Below, one piece after another: positions 18,223 through 27,508 of a stretch of DNA of 64,000 nt. The translations under genes were made by a program, and so were the position numbers. Under the pieces are notes generated by a model that did not search any database, was not told the origin of the DNA, and saw only the letters and a program-made list of their open reading frames with translations. This DNA comes from Burkholderia sp. WP9. Lineage in GTDB: Bacteria > Pseudomonadota > Gammaproteobacteria > Burkholderiales > Burkholderiaceae. Each line of letters opens with the position of its first letter. Within the stretch, counting starts at the first letter, position 1. The stretch covers positions 124,001 to 188,000 of the forward strand of contig NZ_FNTG01000001.1 in NCBI RefSeq assembly GCF_900104795.1. Direction: 5' to 3'.

Positions 18223-18879
18223 GCAAAGCGCGGGCCACGTCAGAAACGGTTCGCCGCGAAGCCGATGCTTCGCATTGTAAACATGCAAAAGCGATTGCGC
18301 CCTGTGTTATCGGGCCTTGGCGCGATTGATCTCGCGATGGACGTTCGAAACCTGCCGCGACAGGACCCGCCAGCGGGTCAGGTTGCCGCAGGTCGCGGAA
18401 CCAACTCAGGATATAATTACAAATTGCATTCAACTGCGGCGCGGCATTTCTTCAATGCTTGCCGGCAAAGTTGACTCGGGACCTTACCGCGCCGTTCTGG
18501 CGTTGCTGCGCTGCAAACCAGTTGTCACTGTAGAACTGTCTTAGAAAACAAGGGTTTGCAAAGTGTTTCGCCTTTGTAACAACGTAAAGACTTTGAAATG
18601 TTGTGGTGCAGCGAGAATCCCGGCATTGATAATGCATGCTCTGTAGGCCCACCGAAATTTCTGACAGTTTGTCAACGTAGGTGTCTTGCGTGCGTTTACC
18701 GGCACATGCACAGACGCTGACAACCAGTCTGGGCTCACTACCCAAGCGATCCATCGCAGGATTTCTCGAAAGAATCAGGCCCGCGCCGGCATATCCGGCC
18801 AGACTGCCCTGGCGAGCAAGCGAGTCGCTTTTACCAAACGCAGTACCTTTGCCTGATTTTTTACGAGGAGTTCTTCATT
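18223..18879. other. Long intergenic region upstream of the glycosyltransferase gene
   Basis: More than 650 bases between divergent genes, with several AT-rich blocks (18405-18430, 18530-18660) unlike the coding flanks. TATAAT occurs at 18412-18417 without a good -35. A short inverted repeat TGACA-GTT-TGTCA lies at 18662-18674. One minus-strand frame (18158-18433) overlaps the ABC gene start and has no family resemblance. The plus-strand gene at 18880 therefore probably has a long leader. Confidence 0.4.
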
Positions 18880-19944
18880 ATGCGAATCGCTCAAATCGCT
18901 CCGTTGCACGAGGCGGTTCCTCCCAAGCTGTATGGTGGTACGGAACGTGTGGTGTCCTACCTGACCGAGGCTTTGGTCGAGCAGGGCCACGACGTCACGC
19001 TCTTTGCGAGCGGCGATTCGCAAACCTCCGCGAAACTCGAAGCTTTCTGGCCGCAGGCGCTGCGCCTCGACCCGACCATCCGTGACGTGATGGCGCCGCA
19101 CATGCTGCTGCTGGAAGAAGTGCGCCGCCGCGCGGACGAATTCGACGTGCTGCATTTCCACATCGACTACTACCCGTTCTCGTTGTTCGCCCGCCAGCCG
19201 GTGCCGTTCCTGACCACGCTGCACGGCCGTCTCGACCTGCCGGAACTGCAGCCGATCTTCAATACGTTCAGCGACGTGCCGGTGGTGTCGATTTCGGACA
19301 ACCAGCGTATTCCGCTGCAACAGGCGAACTGGCTGCAAACCGTCTATCACGGTCTGCCGGAAAACGTGCTCACGCCGATCGATAATGTCGAACCGGGCTA
19401 TCTCGCGTTCCTCGGCCGCGTCTCGCCGGAGAAGGGCCTCGACCGCGCGATCCGCATCGCCGGCCAGGCAGGCATGAAGCTCAAGGTCGCCGCCAAGATC
19501 GACAAGGCCGACCGTGCCTATTACGAAGAAGTGATCAAGCCGCTGATGGCGCTCCCGCACGTCGAGTACATCGGCGAAATCGGCGAAGCCGAAAAGCGTG
19601 AGTTCCTCGGCAATGCGCACGCACTGGTGTTCCCGATCGACTGGCCGGAGCCCTTCGGTCTGGTCATGATCGAAGCGATGGCGTGCGGTACGCCGGCGAT
19701 CGCGTTCAACCGCGGTTCGGTGCCGGAAGTGATCGAAAACGGCGTGTCGGGCTTCGTCGTCGAAGACGAAATCAGCGCGGTCGCCGCGGTCAAGCGTCTG
19801 CACACGCTGTCGCGCGCCAACGTGCGCAAGGCGTTCGAATCGCGCTTTTCGTCGAAGGTCATGGCGCAGAACTACGTCGCCACCTACGAAGAACTGCTGC
19901 GTCAGAAGCACCGCACCGTGCTGCGCGAAGTCAACGCCGGCTAA
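18880..19944 (+). CDS. Glycosyltransferase family 4 (GT-B fold)
   Basis: A 354-residue retaining GT-B glycosyltransferase. The N-terminal acceptor domain starts MRIAQIAPLHEAVPPKLYGGTERVVSYL; the C-terminal domain has LAFLGRVSPEKGLDRAIRIA and the donor-binding E-x7-E region PEPFGLVMIEAMACGTPAIAF, typical of GT4. The start ATG follows a good GAGGAG site (about 18865-18870). The nearest genes are two ABC exporters and two membrane proteins, but there is no polysaccharide cluster, so the acceptor is unknown; a stand-alone role in glycolipid or stress-related glycan synthesis is only a guess. Confidence 0.9.
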   Translation: MRIAQIAPLHEAVPPKLYGGTERVVSYLTEALVEQGHDVTLFASGDSQTSAKLEAFWPQALRLDPTIRDVMAPHMLLLEEVRRRADEFDVLHFHIDYYPFSLFARQPVPFLTTLHGRLDLPELQPIFNTFSDVPVVSISDNQRIPLQQANWLQTVYHGLPENVLTPIDNVEPGYLAFLGRVSPEKGLDRAIRIAGQAGMKLKVAAKIDKADRAYYEEVIKPLMALPHVEYIGEIGEAEKREFLGNAHALVFPIDWPEPFGLVMIEAMACGTPAIAFNRGSVPEVIENGVSGFVVEDEISAVAAVKRLHTLSRANVRKAFESRFSSKVMAQNYVATYEELLRQKHRTVLREVNAG

Positions 19945-20018
19945 TCGCCGTCGGTTCATGCGCAACAGATGAGTCGATTCGGTTGAGGAGCGCTTTGCGG
20001 TGCTCTGTCAGCCTCCAG

Positions 20019-20054
20019 CAACGCCCCGTGTGCCACCGGCCCACGGGGCGTTGT
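20019..20054 (+). terminator. Terminator-like hairpin after the glycosyltransferase gene
   Basis: CAACGCCCCGTG and CACGGGGCGTTG arms with a short loop; strong stem, but the T-run is limited to TTGTTG. Confidence 0.6.
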
Positions 20055-20194
20055 TGCAAGCGCGCCGCGCTTTTTTCAATGAACCGACGAAAGTGAGCGG
20101 TTTCGGCCGTTAAGAATGAGCCGCTCTCCGTAAAATCCCTATAATGGCCGTGCCGCAAATTTGGCTGCGGCGCCGCCGACGACAGGAGGATGCC

Positions 20195-21049
20195 TTGGCG
20201 AGAACGAAAGAGACGCGTGCGAACGCGGCGCCTGGCGCCGGAACGATTTTCGCGTTGCGCGCCATCGGTCTCGTGCTCCTCGCTCGCTGGCTCTTTTCCA
20301 TGGCGCAGATGGATGCGGGCGCATCGCTGCTGGCCATGGTGTCCTCGCCTTGGGCGTGCATCAACCTCGTCTTCCTGTTCCTTCTGATTTTCCTGCCGGG
20401 CGCGCGCGCTGTCGCCGAGCGTCCGTTTCATCCGCTGCCGCAATGGCTGCGGCAAGCGTTGCGTCTGTTTGCTTTTCTCGGCTTCCTCTTTGCAGTCTGG
20501 TCGGTCGGTGCGTTCGCGGCGAGCGCCGGCTGGCGCCGCGCCGCCAACGCGGTGGCGGCGTCCAACGGCTGGTTGCTGGCCGCGCCGGCGCTGTATGCGG
20601 CCGTGCTGTGGATCTGCCGCCCGCGCGCGCTGTGGCGTACCAATATCGCCGCGCGCCGGTTTGCGATCGGCCGCTATGCCGTTTCGCTCGACCCGGTCAC
20701 GCGCACGGTCATTGTGTGGGCGGAGCGCCGCAAAGTGGGGCAGTACGACGCGCGCGAATTGTCCGTGCGCTGGGCTGCCGGGCAAGCCGCGCGACCCACG
20801 CCGACGCCCACGCCCGCAGTGGCGTTCAGCGCCGCGGGCGAGCCGGGCGGCTCCGGCGCGTCACTCGGGGCGGCCGCTGCGCCGTCGCTTGCGCGTGGCG
20901 CGTTCGGTCGCCGTCCGAAAATCGAATTGCTGTGGGATTCGCCGGCTGCGGCGGGTCACAATCGCCAAACCGTGTTCCGTACCGCGCTGACGACCGAACG
21001 CGATCGGGTCGCCGCCCGTGCGCTTGACACATCGTTGCAGCAGGTCTGA
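20195..21049 (+). CDS. Membrane protein of unknown function (TTG start)
   Basis: A 284-residue protein with about four hydrophobic segments in the first 150 residues (ALRAIGLVLLARWLFSMAQM, a tract around WACINLVFLFLLIFL, one around LFAFLGFLFAVWSVGAF, and one around GWLLAAPALYAAVLWI), followed by a soluble C-terminal region with a Thr/Pro-rich linker (TPTPTPAVAF). The TTG at 20195 is preferred because a consensus AGGAGG (20184-20189) sits five bases in front of it; an in-frame ATG at 20144 has no such site. No family recognised. It may be expressed with the DUF2214 gene 150 bases downstream. Confidence 0.65.
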   Translation: MARTKETRANAAPGAGTIFALRAIGLVLLARWLFSMAQMDAGASLLAMVSSPWACINLVFLFLLIFLPGARAVAERPFHPLPQWLRQALRLFAFLGFLFAVWSVGAFAASAGWRRAANAVAASNGWLLAAPALYAAVLWICRPRALWRTNIAARRFAIGRYAVSLDPVTRTVIVWAERRKVGQYDARELSVRWAAGQAARPTPTPTPAVAFSAAGEPGGSGASLGAAAAPSLARGAFGRRPKIELLWDSPAAAGHNRQTVFRTALTTERDRVAARALDTSLQQV

Positions 21050-21200
21050 ATCTGCCGGTTTGTGCAGTTGGCCACACCCTGTGGTCGAAGCAGGCGTTGT
21101 AAATTGAGCCGTAGTCGATAATGAAGTCATGGCGCCCGGCGCTTCAGCGCGGGCGAGTGAGACATACAACGATCGTATTGCGTCCTTTGCAGGAGTCGCC

Positions 21201-21665
21201 ATGCTGGTTCGCTGGTTGCTTGCCGCCATCCATCTGCTTGCTTATGGCTTCGCACTCGCGTCGATTCTGCGGCGCACATGGGCGCTGCGCCGCGCCACGG
21301 TGCCAGCCGCGCTACGATCCGTTTTCCGGGCGGATACCGGCTGGGGCATCTCGGCGTTGGTGCTGATCGTCACCGGGTTGATGCGCGCTTTCGGCGGGTT
21401 TGAAAAGGGCGCCGATTACTATCTCCACGAGCCGCTCTTTCACCTCAAGATGACGTTGGTCGTGGTCATTCTTATCCTCGAAGTGCCGTCGATGCTTGCG
21501 CTGATGCGCTGGCGGGCCGCGATCAGAAAAGGCGCCGCGCCCGATCTGCACAAGGCGCGCTCCTACGCACGCTTCAGCGTGATCCAGACGATATTGATGG
21601 TGGTTGTGGTGTTGGCGGCCACCGGGATGGCGCGCGGGGTGGGGTTGCCGGCGGGCGCGGTGTAG
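21201..21665 (+). CDS. DUF2214 family membrane protein
   Basis: A 154-residue protein beginning MLVRWLLAAIHLLAYGFALA, with four predicted membrane helices and the internal motif RADTGWGISALVLIVTGLMRAFGG followed by YLHEPLFHLKMTLVVVILILEVPSM. This pattern, including the His in HLKM, is typical of DUF2214/UPF0093-like small membrane proteins; no biochemical role is established. The ATG at 21201 follows an AGGAG site six bases upstream. Frame open upstream to 21129, not used. Confidence 0.8.
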   Translation: MLVRWLLAAIHLLAYGFALASILRRTWALRRATVPAALRSVFRADTGWGISALVLIVTGLMRAFGGFEKGADYYLHEPLFHLKMTLVVVILILEVPSMLALMRWRAAIRKGAAPDLHKARSYARFSVIQTILMVVVVLAATGMARGVGLPAGAV

Positions 21666-21792
21666 CCGGGGCTGCTGAAGGGTGGTTGGACGCTTGCGGA
21701 GAGCGGCGCTCAGGAGATCGTTGAGTGCATGGGAAAACGATTGGCGGCAAAACGCTGCCTAAAAACTGCCTAAAAACCGCCCCAAGGCCCCC

Positions 21793-21820
21793 AAAAACCG
21801 CCGGCTCACACCGGCGGTTT
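21793..21820 (-). terminator. Rho-independent terminator after the second ABC exporter gene
   Basis: AAACCGCCGG and CCGGCGGTTT arms; read on the minus strand the stem is followed by TTTTTGG, so it ends the minus-strand ABC transporter transcript. Confidence 0.75.
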
Positions 21821-21850
21821 CCAGCGGACATCCCACACGACTAGCATCAT

Positions 21851-23728
21851 TTACTTCCCGACCAGCAAGCTGGAATCGTCCGTGCGGATCGCACTCGGCC
21901 GCGAGGCATGATTCGCGAGTTCCGGCTCGCCCAGCCCCTTGATCAGTTCCAGTGCCTGACGCTCGAACAGCCGCCGGTAGAGGCCGTTCTCGAGTCGGAT
22001 CAGCGCGTCGTGACTGCCTTCCTCGATCACCTTGCCTTTATCCAGCACCAGCAAGCGGTCCAGCGCGCGCACGGTGGAAAGACGGTGCGCCACCACCAAC
22101 GTCGTGCGGCCCATCATCAGCCGCTCCATGGCTTGCTGGATCAGCACTTCGCTTTCGCTGTCGAGACTCGACGTCGCCTCGTCCAGAATCAGGATCGGTG
22201 CGTCGGCGAGAAATGCCCGTGCGATGGCCACGCGCTGACGTTCGCCGCCCGACAGCTTGACGCCGCGTTCACCGACCAGCGTGTCGTAGCCATGGGGCAG
22301 CGCCGCGATGAAGTCGTGCGCGCTCGCGAGCTTCGCGGCGCGTTCGATCTCGGCGCGGCTCGCACCGGGCCGCGCATACGCAATGTTCTCGGCAAGCGAG
22401 CGGTGAAATAGCACCGGCTCCTGCTGAACGATCGCGATCTGGCTGCGCAGCGACGCCTGCCTCACCCGGGCGATGTCCTGACCGTCGATCGTGATGCGGC
22501 CTTCCGAAATGTCATAGAGCCGCTGGATCAGCTTGATGAACGTGGTTTTCCCCGAGCCCGAATGCCCGACCAGTCCGACGCGCTCGCCCGGCGCGATACG
22601 CACGGAGAAGTTGTCGTACAGCGGCTGGCCGCTCGCGCCGTAATGGAAGGTGACGTGCTCGAAACGGATCTCGCCTTTGCCGATCACGATCGGACCTGCG
22701 CCGGGCCGGTCCTCGATACCGAGCGGCTGGCTTTCCAGCGACACCAGTTCTTCCATGTCGTTGACCGAGCGTTGCAGGTTGCGGATGTGCATGCCCACGT
22801 CGCGCAGATAGCCTTGCAGCATGAAAAACATGGTTAGCGCGAACGTGATGTCGCCGACGCTTGCCTCGCCGCGCGCCCACAACAGCAGCGCCGCGCCGAG
22901 AATGGCGGCCTGGATCGCCACCAGCATGCCGCCCTGGACGCCGCCGTTGATCGTGCCGCGCATCCACGTGCGGCGCGTACGATGCCGCCATTTGCCGATC
23001 ACGCGCGCGAGCAGCGCTTCTTCGCGCTCTTCTGCGCCGAATGCCTTGACTACGCCGTTGCAGCTGACTGCGTCGGCGAGCGCGCCGCCCATGCGCGTGT
23101 CCCATGCGTTTGCGAGGCGCGCAGCCGGCGCCACGAAGCCGAGCGACATGGCTACGGTCACCGCGATATACAGCACCGAGCCGATGCCGACCACCGCGCC
23201 CATCATCGGCCAGCGCCAACCGAGCAGGGTCGTGGCGCCGACCAGCATGACGAGCGACGGCAACAACGCGATCAGCAGCGTGTCGTTGAGCAGGTCGAGC
23301 GCCCACATGCCGCGCGTGATCTTGCGCACCGTGGAGCCGGCGAAGCTGTTCGCGTGCCAGTCGGTCGAGAAGCGTTGCACCCGATGAAACGCGTTCGCGG
23401 CGATCTCGCTCATCATCTTGAGCGTGAGCCTGATGATATTGAAGTACACGCCTTGCCGCAGCAGCGTGGCGCCGAGGCCGAGCGCACTCAGCACGCAGAA
23501 CGCCGTCACTGCCGCGTGCCAGGCCACTGCGTTGCTGGCCGCGCCCGACGCGATGGCGTCGACGAGACGTCCGGCGAACATCGGCGTGAGCACGTCGGCC
23601 AACGCGGAGAGCAGCACCAGCCCCGTAATCACGAGAATGCGCCAGGGCTGCTGCGCCCAATGATGGAAGGTAAAGCCGAGGACGTCCTTGAAGGCCTGTC
23701 CGCGAAAGTCGAGTTTTTTTCTGGTCAT
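21851..23728 (-). CDS. ABC exporter, fused permease/ATPase (second of two)
   Basis: A 625-residue ABC half-transporter with a six-helix transmembrane domain (about 25-320) and a complete ATPase domain: Walker A GHSGSGKTT, Q-loop VQQEPVLF, signature LSGGERQRVAIARA, Walker B ILILDEATSSLD, switch His in VAHRLSTV. The membrane part differs clearly from the exporter at 16351, so the two are paralogues in layout only. The start at 23728 (MTRKKLDFRGQAFK) is preferred over an upstream GTG-type extension. The C-terminal 40 residues after the ATPase are an unconserved tail. Transported substrate unknown. Confidence 0.92.
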   Translation of the reverse strand: MTRKKLDFRGQAFKDVLGFTFHHWAQQPWRILVITGLVLLSALADVLTPMFAGRLVDAIASGAASNAVAWHAAVTAFCVLSALGLGATLLRQGVYFNIIRLTLKMMSEIAANAFHRVQRFSTDWHANSFAGSTVRKITRGMWALDLLNDTLLIALLPSLVMLVGATTLLGWRWPMMGAVVGIGSVLYIAVTVAMSLGFVAPAARLANAWDTRMGGALADAVSCNGVVKAFGAEEREEALLARVIGKWRHRTRRTWMRGTINGGVQGGMLVAIQAAILGAALLLWARGEASVGDITFALTMFFMLQGYLRDVGMHIRNLQRSVNDMEELVSLESQPLGIEDRPGAGPIVIGKGEIRFEHVTFHYGASGQPLYDNFSVRIAPGERVGLVGHSGSGKTTFIKLIQRLYDISEGRITIDGQDIARVRQASLRSQIAIVQQEPVLFHRSLAENIAYARPGASRAEIERAAKLASAHDFIAALPHGYDTLVGERGVKLSGGERQRVAIARAFLADAPILILDEATSSLDSESEVLIQQAMERLMMGRTTLVVAHRLSTVRALDRLLVLDKGKVIEEGSHDALIRLENGLYRRLFERQALELIKGLGEPELANHASRPSAIRTDDSSLLVGK

Positions 23729-24255
23729 TTGCCACGACCCGGTGACGCATGAGCGCACCGAGGTTCCAGTCAGAAGCGAAAGGACGAGACAGTCAAAACG
23801 CGCCGCTATGCACGGGCGATGGAACTGCGGACTGTCTGGGAATTGCGCGGAGCGCCTTTTCAGGCGGAACCGCGTGAGCAGCGAATGAGCAACCTGAGAA
23901 ACTTAAGGTCGCGACAACGCTCGCGAAACCATGCCAGGGGCGGCGATACGCATTGCAAACATGTGGCGCCTCCCTGTGGTCGAATGAAGTGAAGAAAAAG
24001 GACGGGGCGAATGCCCGAGTGCCAACTATATCAGCAGTATTCGGCGCCCGCAAACGTACGAAGATTCGGTGTTGACGGCAAAGCGCGATGCGAGGTCTTG
24101 TGACGCTGCTTCGATTTGATCGATGCAAATCGTTTGGAGCGAGGCGAGTGGCTCAACCGCTGCAGAGCACGCCGAGATCTACCTGGCATTCCATACGGTT
24201 TTCGGCGTGCAGCAAAAGCTCGCAGCAGCGCACAGCAACCGACGGCCGCAAATGA
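23729..24255. other. Intergenic stretch upstream of the second ABC exporter
   Basis: About 530 bases without a supported gene. Short frames on both strands are mixed-composition shadows. It presumably holds the minus-strand promoter of the ABC exporter gene. Confidence 0.4.
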
Positions 24256-24288
24256 AAAAGGGCTTACGCATTTCTGCGTAAGCCCTTT
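24256..24288 (-). terminator. Rho-independent terminator after tRNA-Val
   Basis: AAAGGGCTTACGCA / TGCGTAAGCCCTTT, a 14-base-pair perfect stem; on the minus strand it is followed by TTTTCATTT. It lies 30 bases downstream of tRNA-Val. Confidence 0.9.
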
Positions 24289-24317
24289 AGTCTTCGGTGA
24301 TCGACACACCAAAATTC

Positions 24318-24392
24318 TGGTGGGTAGTACTGGGATCGAACCAGTGACCCCTGCCGTGTGAAGGCAGTGCTCTACCGCTGAGCTAACCACCC
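24318..24392 (-). tRNA. tRNA-Val (CAC)
   Basis: 75-nucleotide cloverleaf on the minus strand beginning GGGTGGTTAGCTCAGCGG; acceptor GGGTGGT pairs with ACTACCC (one mismatch or wobble), anticodon loop TTCACAC carries CAC, T loop TTCGATC, encoded CCA. Confidence 0.95.
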
Positions 24393-24404
24393 GAAGAGAG
24401 CCGA

Positions 24405-24433
24405 ATTATGTCAGGGATTTTTGCACTCGTCCA
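24405..24433 (-). promoter_or_regulatory. Candidate promoter of tRNA-Val
   Basis: On the minus strand TGGACG (24433-24428), 17 bases, CATAAT (24410-24405). The start point would be just upstream of the tRNA. Confidence 0.55.
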
Positions 24434-24440
24434 GTACTTT

Positions 24441-25175
24441 TTAAGCGGTTTGCTCATCCGCGGTCGGCGCCGGTTCGAGTCGCCACACGCTCGTGCCCTT
24501 GATCGCCTTGTCGAGACCGTCGAGTACCGCCTGGTGCGCGGCCAGTTCGTCGTCGCTGGCGGTGAGCACGACCAGATCCAGCGAGTCGAGCGCGACACGC
24601 GGTGCGCGCGCATCGCCGCCGGCATGTGAATCGCCGAGCATGTCGATGACGAGGCTTTCCTGGCCGCGCGTCATCGCCAGATAGACTTCGGCGAGCAGTT
24701 CCGAGTCGAGCAGCGCGCCGTGCAGCGTGCGGTGCGCGTTGCTGATGCCGAAGCGATCGCACAGCGCGTCGAGGGAATTGCGCTTGCCAGGGAACATCTG
24801 CTTGGCGCGCGCCAGTGTGTCGATGATTTCGCCGCAGTAGGTGTTCACCGGCGGCAAGCCGAGCAGGGCGAACTCGACATCCAGAAAGCCGATATCGAAC
24901 GGTGCGTTGTGAATGATCAGGTCCGCGCCCTGGATGAAATCGCGGAACTGATCGGCGATCTCGCCGAACTTCGGCTTGTCGCTCAGGAATTCGGTGGTGA
25001 GGCCGTGAACGGCCAATGCGCCCGGATCGCTGTCGCGTTCAGGGTTGATATAGAAGTGCAGGTTGTTGCCGGTGAGCCGGCGGTTCACCAGTTCGACACA
25101 GCCGAGTTCGAGAATCCGGTCGCCGGTGCGGGGATTCAGGCCGGTGGTTTCGGTATCGAGGATGAGTTGACGCAT
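24441..25175 (-). CDS. dnaQ: DNA polymerase III epsilon subunit (proofreading exonuclease)
   Basis: The 3'-5' exonuclease of the replicative polymerase core. The 244-residue product has the DEDDh motifs: ExoI LDTETTG (Asp7, Glu9), ExoII HNAPFDIGFL, ExoIII HRTLHGALLDSELLAEVY with the catalytic His and Asp. The C-terminal 60 residues (VALDSLDLVVLTASDDELAAHQAVLD) form the tail that in this family binds the alpha subunit. It lies downstream of rnhA on the same strand with an 80-base gap, the classic rnhA-dnaQ neighbourhood. Confidence 0.97.
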   Translation of the reverse strand: MRQLILDTETTGLNPRTGDRILELGCVELVNRRLTGNNLHFYINPERDSDPGALAVHGLTTEFLSDKPKFGEIADQFRDFIQGADLIIHNAPFDIGFLDVEFALLGLPPVNTYCGEIIDTLARAKQMFPGKRNSLDALCDRFGISNAHRTLHGALLDSELLAEVYLAMTRGQESLVIDMLGDSHAGGDARAPRVALDSLDLVVLTASDDELAAHQAVLDGLDKAIKGTSVWRLEPAPTADEQTA

Positions 25176-25255
25176 GTCGGATTAGCCTGCCTCAGAAAAT
25201 TGCAGCAAAAAAAGATGGCACGCGCGGCTAGCCGGCACGGCCGTCGCAGCAAGAA

Positions 25256-25702
25256 TCAAATCTGCGCGAGTGATGCGACGCCGCGATTGGCCAGCTGATC
25301 GGCGCGCTCGTTTTCCGGGTGGCCATTATGCCCGCGCACCCAACGCCATTCGATTTCGTGTTGCGCGACGAGCGCGTCGAGCCGCTTCCACAGATCGGCG
25401 TTCTTCACCGGCTGCTTGGCGGCGGTGATCCAGCCTTTTTTCTTCCAGCCGTGGATCCATTCGCTGATGCCTTTCTGCACGTACTGCGAGTCGGTGTGCA
25501 CGACCGCCTTGCAGGGGCGTTTGAGCGCTTCGAGCGCGGCGATCACGCCCATCAGTTCCATGCGGTTGTTGGTGGTGTTGGGTTCACCGCCGAACAGTTC
25601 TTTTTCCTGGTCGCCGAAGCGCAGCAGCGCGCCCCAGCCGCCGGGGCCGGGATTGCCCTTGCAGGCGCCGTCGGTATAAATATCGATGAGATCGGAAGTC
25701 AT
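25256..25702 (-). CDS. rnhA: Ribonuclease HI
   Basis: Cleaves RNA in RNA-DNA hybrids. The 148-residue protein has the DEDD active site: Asp in [17 protein letters not shown], Glu in [12 protein letters not shown], Asp in VVHTDSQYV and Asp in NERADQLAN. The handle region ([12 protein letters not shown]) is present. Its ATG overlaps the TGA of the upstream methyltransferase gene by four bases (ATGA), so translation is probably coupled. Full family length. Confidence 0.97.
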   Translation of the reverse strand: MTSDLIDIYTDGACKGNPGPGGWGALLRFGDQEKELFGGEPNTTNNRMELMGVIAALEALKRPCKAVVHTDSQYVQKGISEWIHGWKKKGWITAAKQPVKNADLWKRLDALVAQHEIEWRWVRGHNGHPENERADQLANRGVASLAQI

Positions 25703-26541
25703 TGAGTGTGGTTGCGTGTATTCGGTGTGGCGGCGGGCGCGAGGCCTGCGGCGAGGACGGGTTTCTTCACTTTCAGCGGGCCGATGAGGCGCATGCCGCG
25801 CACGCGCTTGATCGCCTTGATCATGTAGGTGGCGCCGAAGATCGGCCACCAGCGGTCGCCGGCGGCTTCCATGAAACCGTAGCGCGACAGCCATTGTTCG
25901 CTGCCAAGCGGCGGACGATAGCAGCCGAAGCGACCGCGTTCAAGGTCGAAGCCCAGCAGTTTGATCCAGTCTTTAAGACGCGTGAAGGCAATCAGGTCGA
26001 CAGCCGCCGGCACGAAAGGCCGGCCGGTCATCTTGCCGACCGACTGCCGCGCGCCCCAGAGCGACAGCGAGTTGAAGCCCAAAATAATCAACTGGCCCTC
26101 GGGCATCAGCACGCGCTCGGCTTCGCGCAGAAGACGGTGAGGGTCGCTCGTGAATTCCAGCGTGTGCGGCATCACGATCAGATCGACGCTCTGTGCTTCG
26201 AACGGCAAGTCCAGCAGGTCGCACCACACGGCACTGCGCCCGACCGGCGCCGGCAGGCCTGCAAGTCCGCCTTGTGCGGCGCCGTTGCTGAGCCCATGCC
26301 CCAGCCCGCGCGGAAAAGCGTAAGGCGCGCTCGCACCGCTCGCGGCGTCGAGCACGAGCCCGCGGCACGGCATGCGGTTTTCGCGCAATGCGTCGAGCTG
26401 CGGCAGGCCGAGTTGCAGCGCATGGTAACCGAACACGTCCGACACCACGCGATCGAGCTGGGTCTGTTCCCACTCGAGCACGTAGCGGCCAGGCGGCGAA
26501 TCGGTCCACGCGGGCCAGTCTATAATCGCTCGATCAGTCAT
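25699..26541 (-). CDS. Class I SAM-dependent methyltransferase domain protein
   Basis: A 280-residue protein with a methyltransferase fold. The SAM-binding region is degenerate at the front ([15 protein letters not shown]) but the central motif is clear: [39 protein letters not shown], typical of Methyltransf_11. Substrate unknown. In many beta- and gammaproteobacteria a gene of this type lies between gloB and rnhA, as here. The start at 26541 is chosen because it lies just inside the divergent promoter region of gloB. It overlaps rnhA by four bases, giving a methyltransferase-rnhA-dnaQ transcription unit. Confidence 0.85.
   Translation of the reverse strand: MTDRAIIDWPAWTDSPPGRYVLEWEQTQLDRVVSDVFGYHALQLGLPQLDALRENRMPCRGLVLDAASGASAPYAFPRGLGHGLSNGAAQGGLAGLPAPVGRSAVWCDLLDLPFEAQSVDLIVMPHTLEFTSDPHRLLREAERVLMPEGQLIILGFNSLSLWGARQSVGKMTGRPFVPAAVDLIAFTRLKDWIKLLGFDLERGRFGCYRPPLGSEQWLSRYGFMEAAGDRWWPIFGATYMIKAIKRVRGMRLIGPLKVKKPVLAAGLAPAATPNTRNHTQ
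26521..26526 (+). promoter_or_regulatory. Candidate -10 element for gloB
   Basis: A perfect TATAAT 35 bases before the gloB start, in the 19-base gap and N-terminal codons of the divergent methyltransferase gene. No good -35 hexamer is seen. Confidence 0.4.
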
Positions 26542-26560
26542 ATCAGAGAATGCGTCGCCT

Positions 26561-27352
26561 ATGAATGCGCTCGAGTACGTACCGGTCCCGGCGTTTGATG
26601 ACAATTACATCTGGGTCGTCTCCGACGGACACAATGCGGTCGTCGTCGATCCGGGTGAGGCCGCCCCCGTGCAAGCTTATCTGGCGAAGCGGGGTTGGCG
26701 GCTGAGCGCTATTTTACTCACGCACCATCATCAAGACCACGTCGGCGGGGTGGCCGATCTGCTGAACGGCCAGGCCGTGCCCGTCTACGGCCCGGCGGGC
26801 GAGGCGATCGAGCATCTCACGCGCCGTCTGAAAAATGGTGATCACGTGTCGATTGCGGCCCCCGCGCTCGAATTGAGCGTGCTCGATGTGCCAGGTCATA
26901 CGAGCGGGCACATCGCTTACTTTCAGGCGGCCGACCCGCGCGGCACGCCGCACGTTTTTTGTGGCGACACGCTGTTCGCCTGCGGTTGCGGCCGGCTGTT
27001 CGAAGGCACGCCGAAGCAGATGCTCGCTTCGCTGGACGCGCTTGCCGCGCTGCCCGGCGCGACCGAGGTTCATTGCGCACACGAGTACACGCTCTCGAAT
27101 ATCCGCTTCGCGCTCGCCTGCGAACCCGCCAACGTTGAACTGCAAGCCTGGCGGGATAAGGCGAGCGAATTGCGCGCGCGCGGCGTGCCGACGCTGCCCA
27201 CCACGATCGCCCACGAACGCGCGGTGAATCCGTTTTTGCGCGCTGATAATCCGGCAGTCCAGGCGAGCCTGCAAGAGCAGTTGCACGAAAAAGTGCCCGA
27301 TCGATTGACGGCCTTTACGTTGATGCGCGAATGGAAAAACCGCTTCCGTTGA
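26561..27352 (+). CDS. gloB: Hydroxyacylglutathione hydrolase (glyoxalase II)
   Basis: Hydrolyses S-D-lactoylglutathione to D-lactate and glutathione, the second step of methylglyoxal detoxification. The 263-residue metallo-beta-lactamase-fold protein has the binuclear metal motif THHHQDHVGG (about 54-63), the further ligand His in VPGHTSGHIAYF, Asp in VFCGDTLFACGCGRLFEGT, and the glutathione-binding C-terminus with VHCAHEYTLSNIRFA. Full length for GloB. It is divergent from the methyltransferase-rnhA-dnaQ unit. Confidence 0.97.
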   Translation: MNALEYVPVPAFDDNYIWVVSDGHNAVVVDPGEAAPVQAYLAKRGWRLSAILLTHHHQDHVGGVADLLNGQAVPVYGPAGEAIEHLTRRLKNGDHVSIAAPALELSVLDVPGHTSGHIAYFQAADPRGTPHVFCGDTLFACGCGRLFEGTPKQMLASLDALAALPGATEVHCAHEYTLSNIRFALACEPANVELQAWRDKASELRARGVPTLPTTIAHERAVNPFLRADNPAVQASLQEQLHEKVPDRLTAFTLMREWKNRFR

Positions 27353-27440
27353 CCCGTTCCAATGAAGGGTGTTGTTCACGCGAAGAATCGGAAAAATTCG
27401 CCAAGCCCAAGATTTACTTGATTTTTTCGTAATTTTCCGA

Positions 27441-27469
27441 TTGACGTAAACGTTGCCGTTTCGTACTAT
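27441..27469 (+). promoter_or_regulatory. Sigma-70 promoter upstream of the transglycosylase gene
   Basis: TTGACG (27441-27446), 17 bases, TACTAT (27464-27469), about 40 bases before the start codon. Confidence 0.7.
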
Positions 27470-27508
27470 CGGCTGCAAATTCCAGCCCTTGTGGAAGCCG
27501 AGACGTTC

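Noticed and set aside
18158..18433. 91-codon minus-strand frame upstream of the first ABC exporter
   Set aside because: It overlaps the start of the ABC gene, has no ribosome binding site and no recognisable domain.
18519..18540. Pho box before the glycosyltransferase gene
   Set aside because: TTGTCAC and CTGTCTT are 14 bases apart, not 11, so the PhoB periodicity is missing.
19970..19980. Further Fic-type operator (GAGTCGATTC)
   Set aside because: Only a single half-site; seven-base cores are expected several times by chance in 64 kb.
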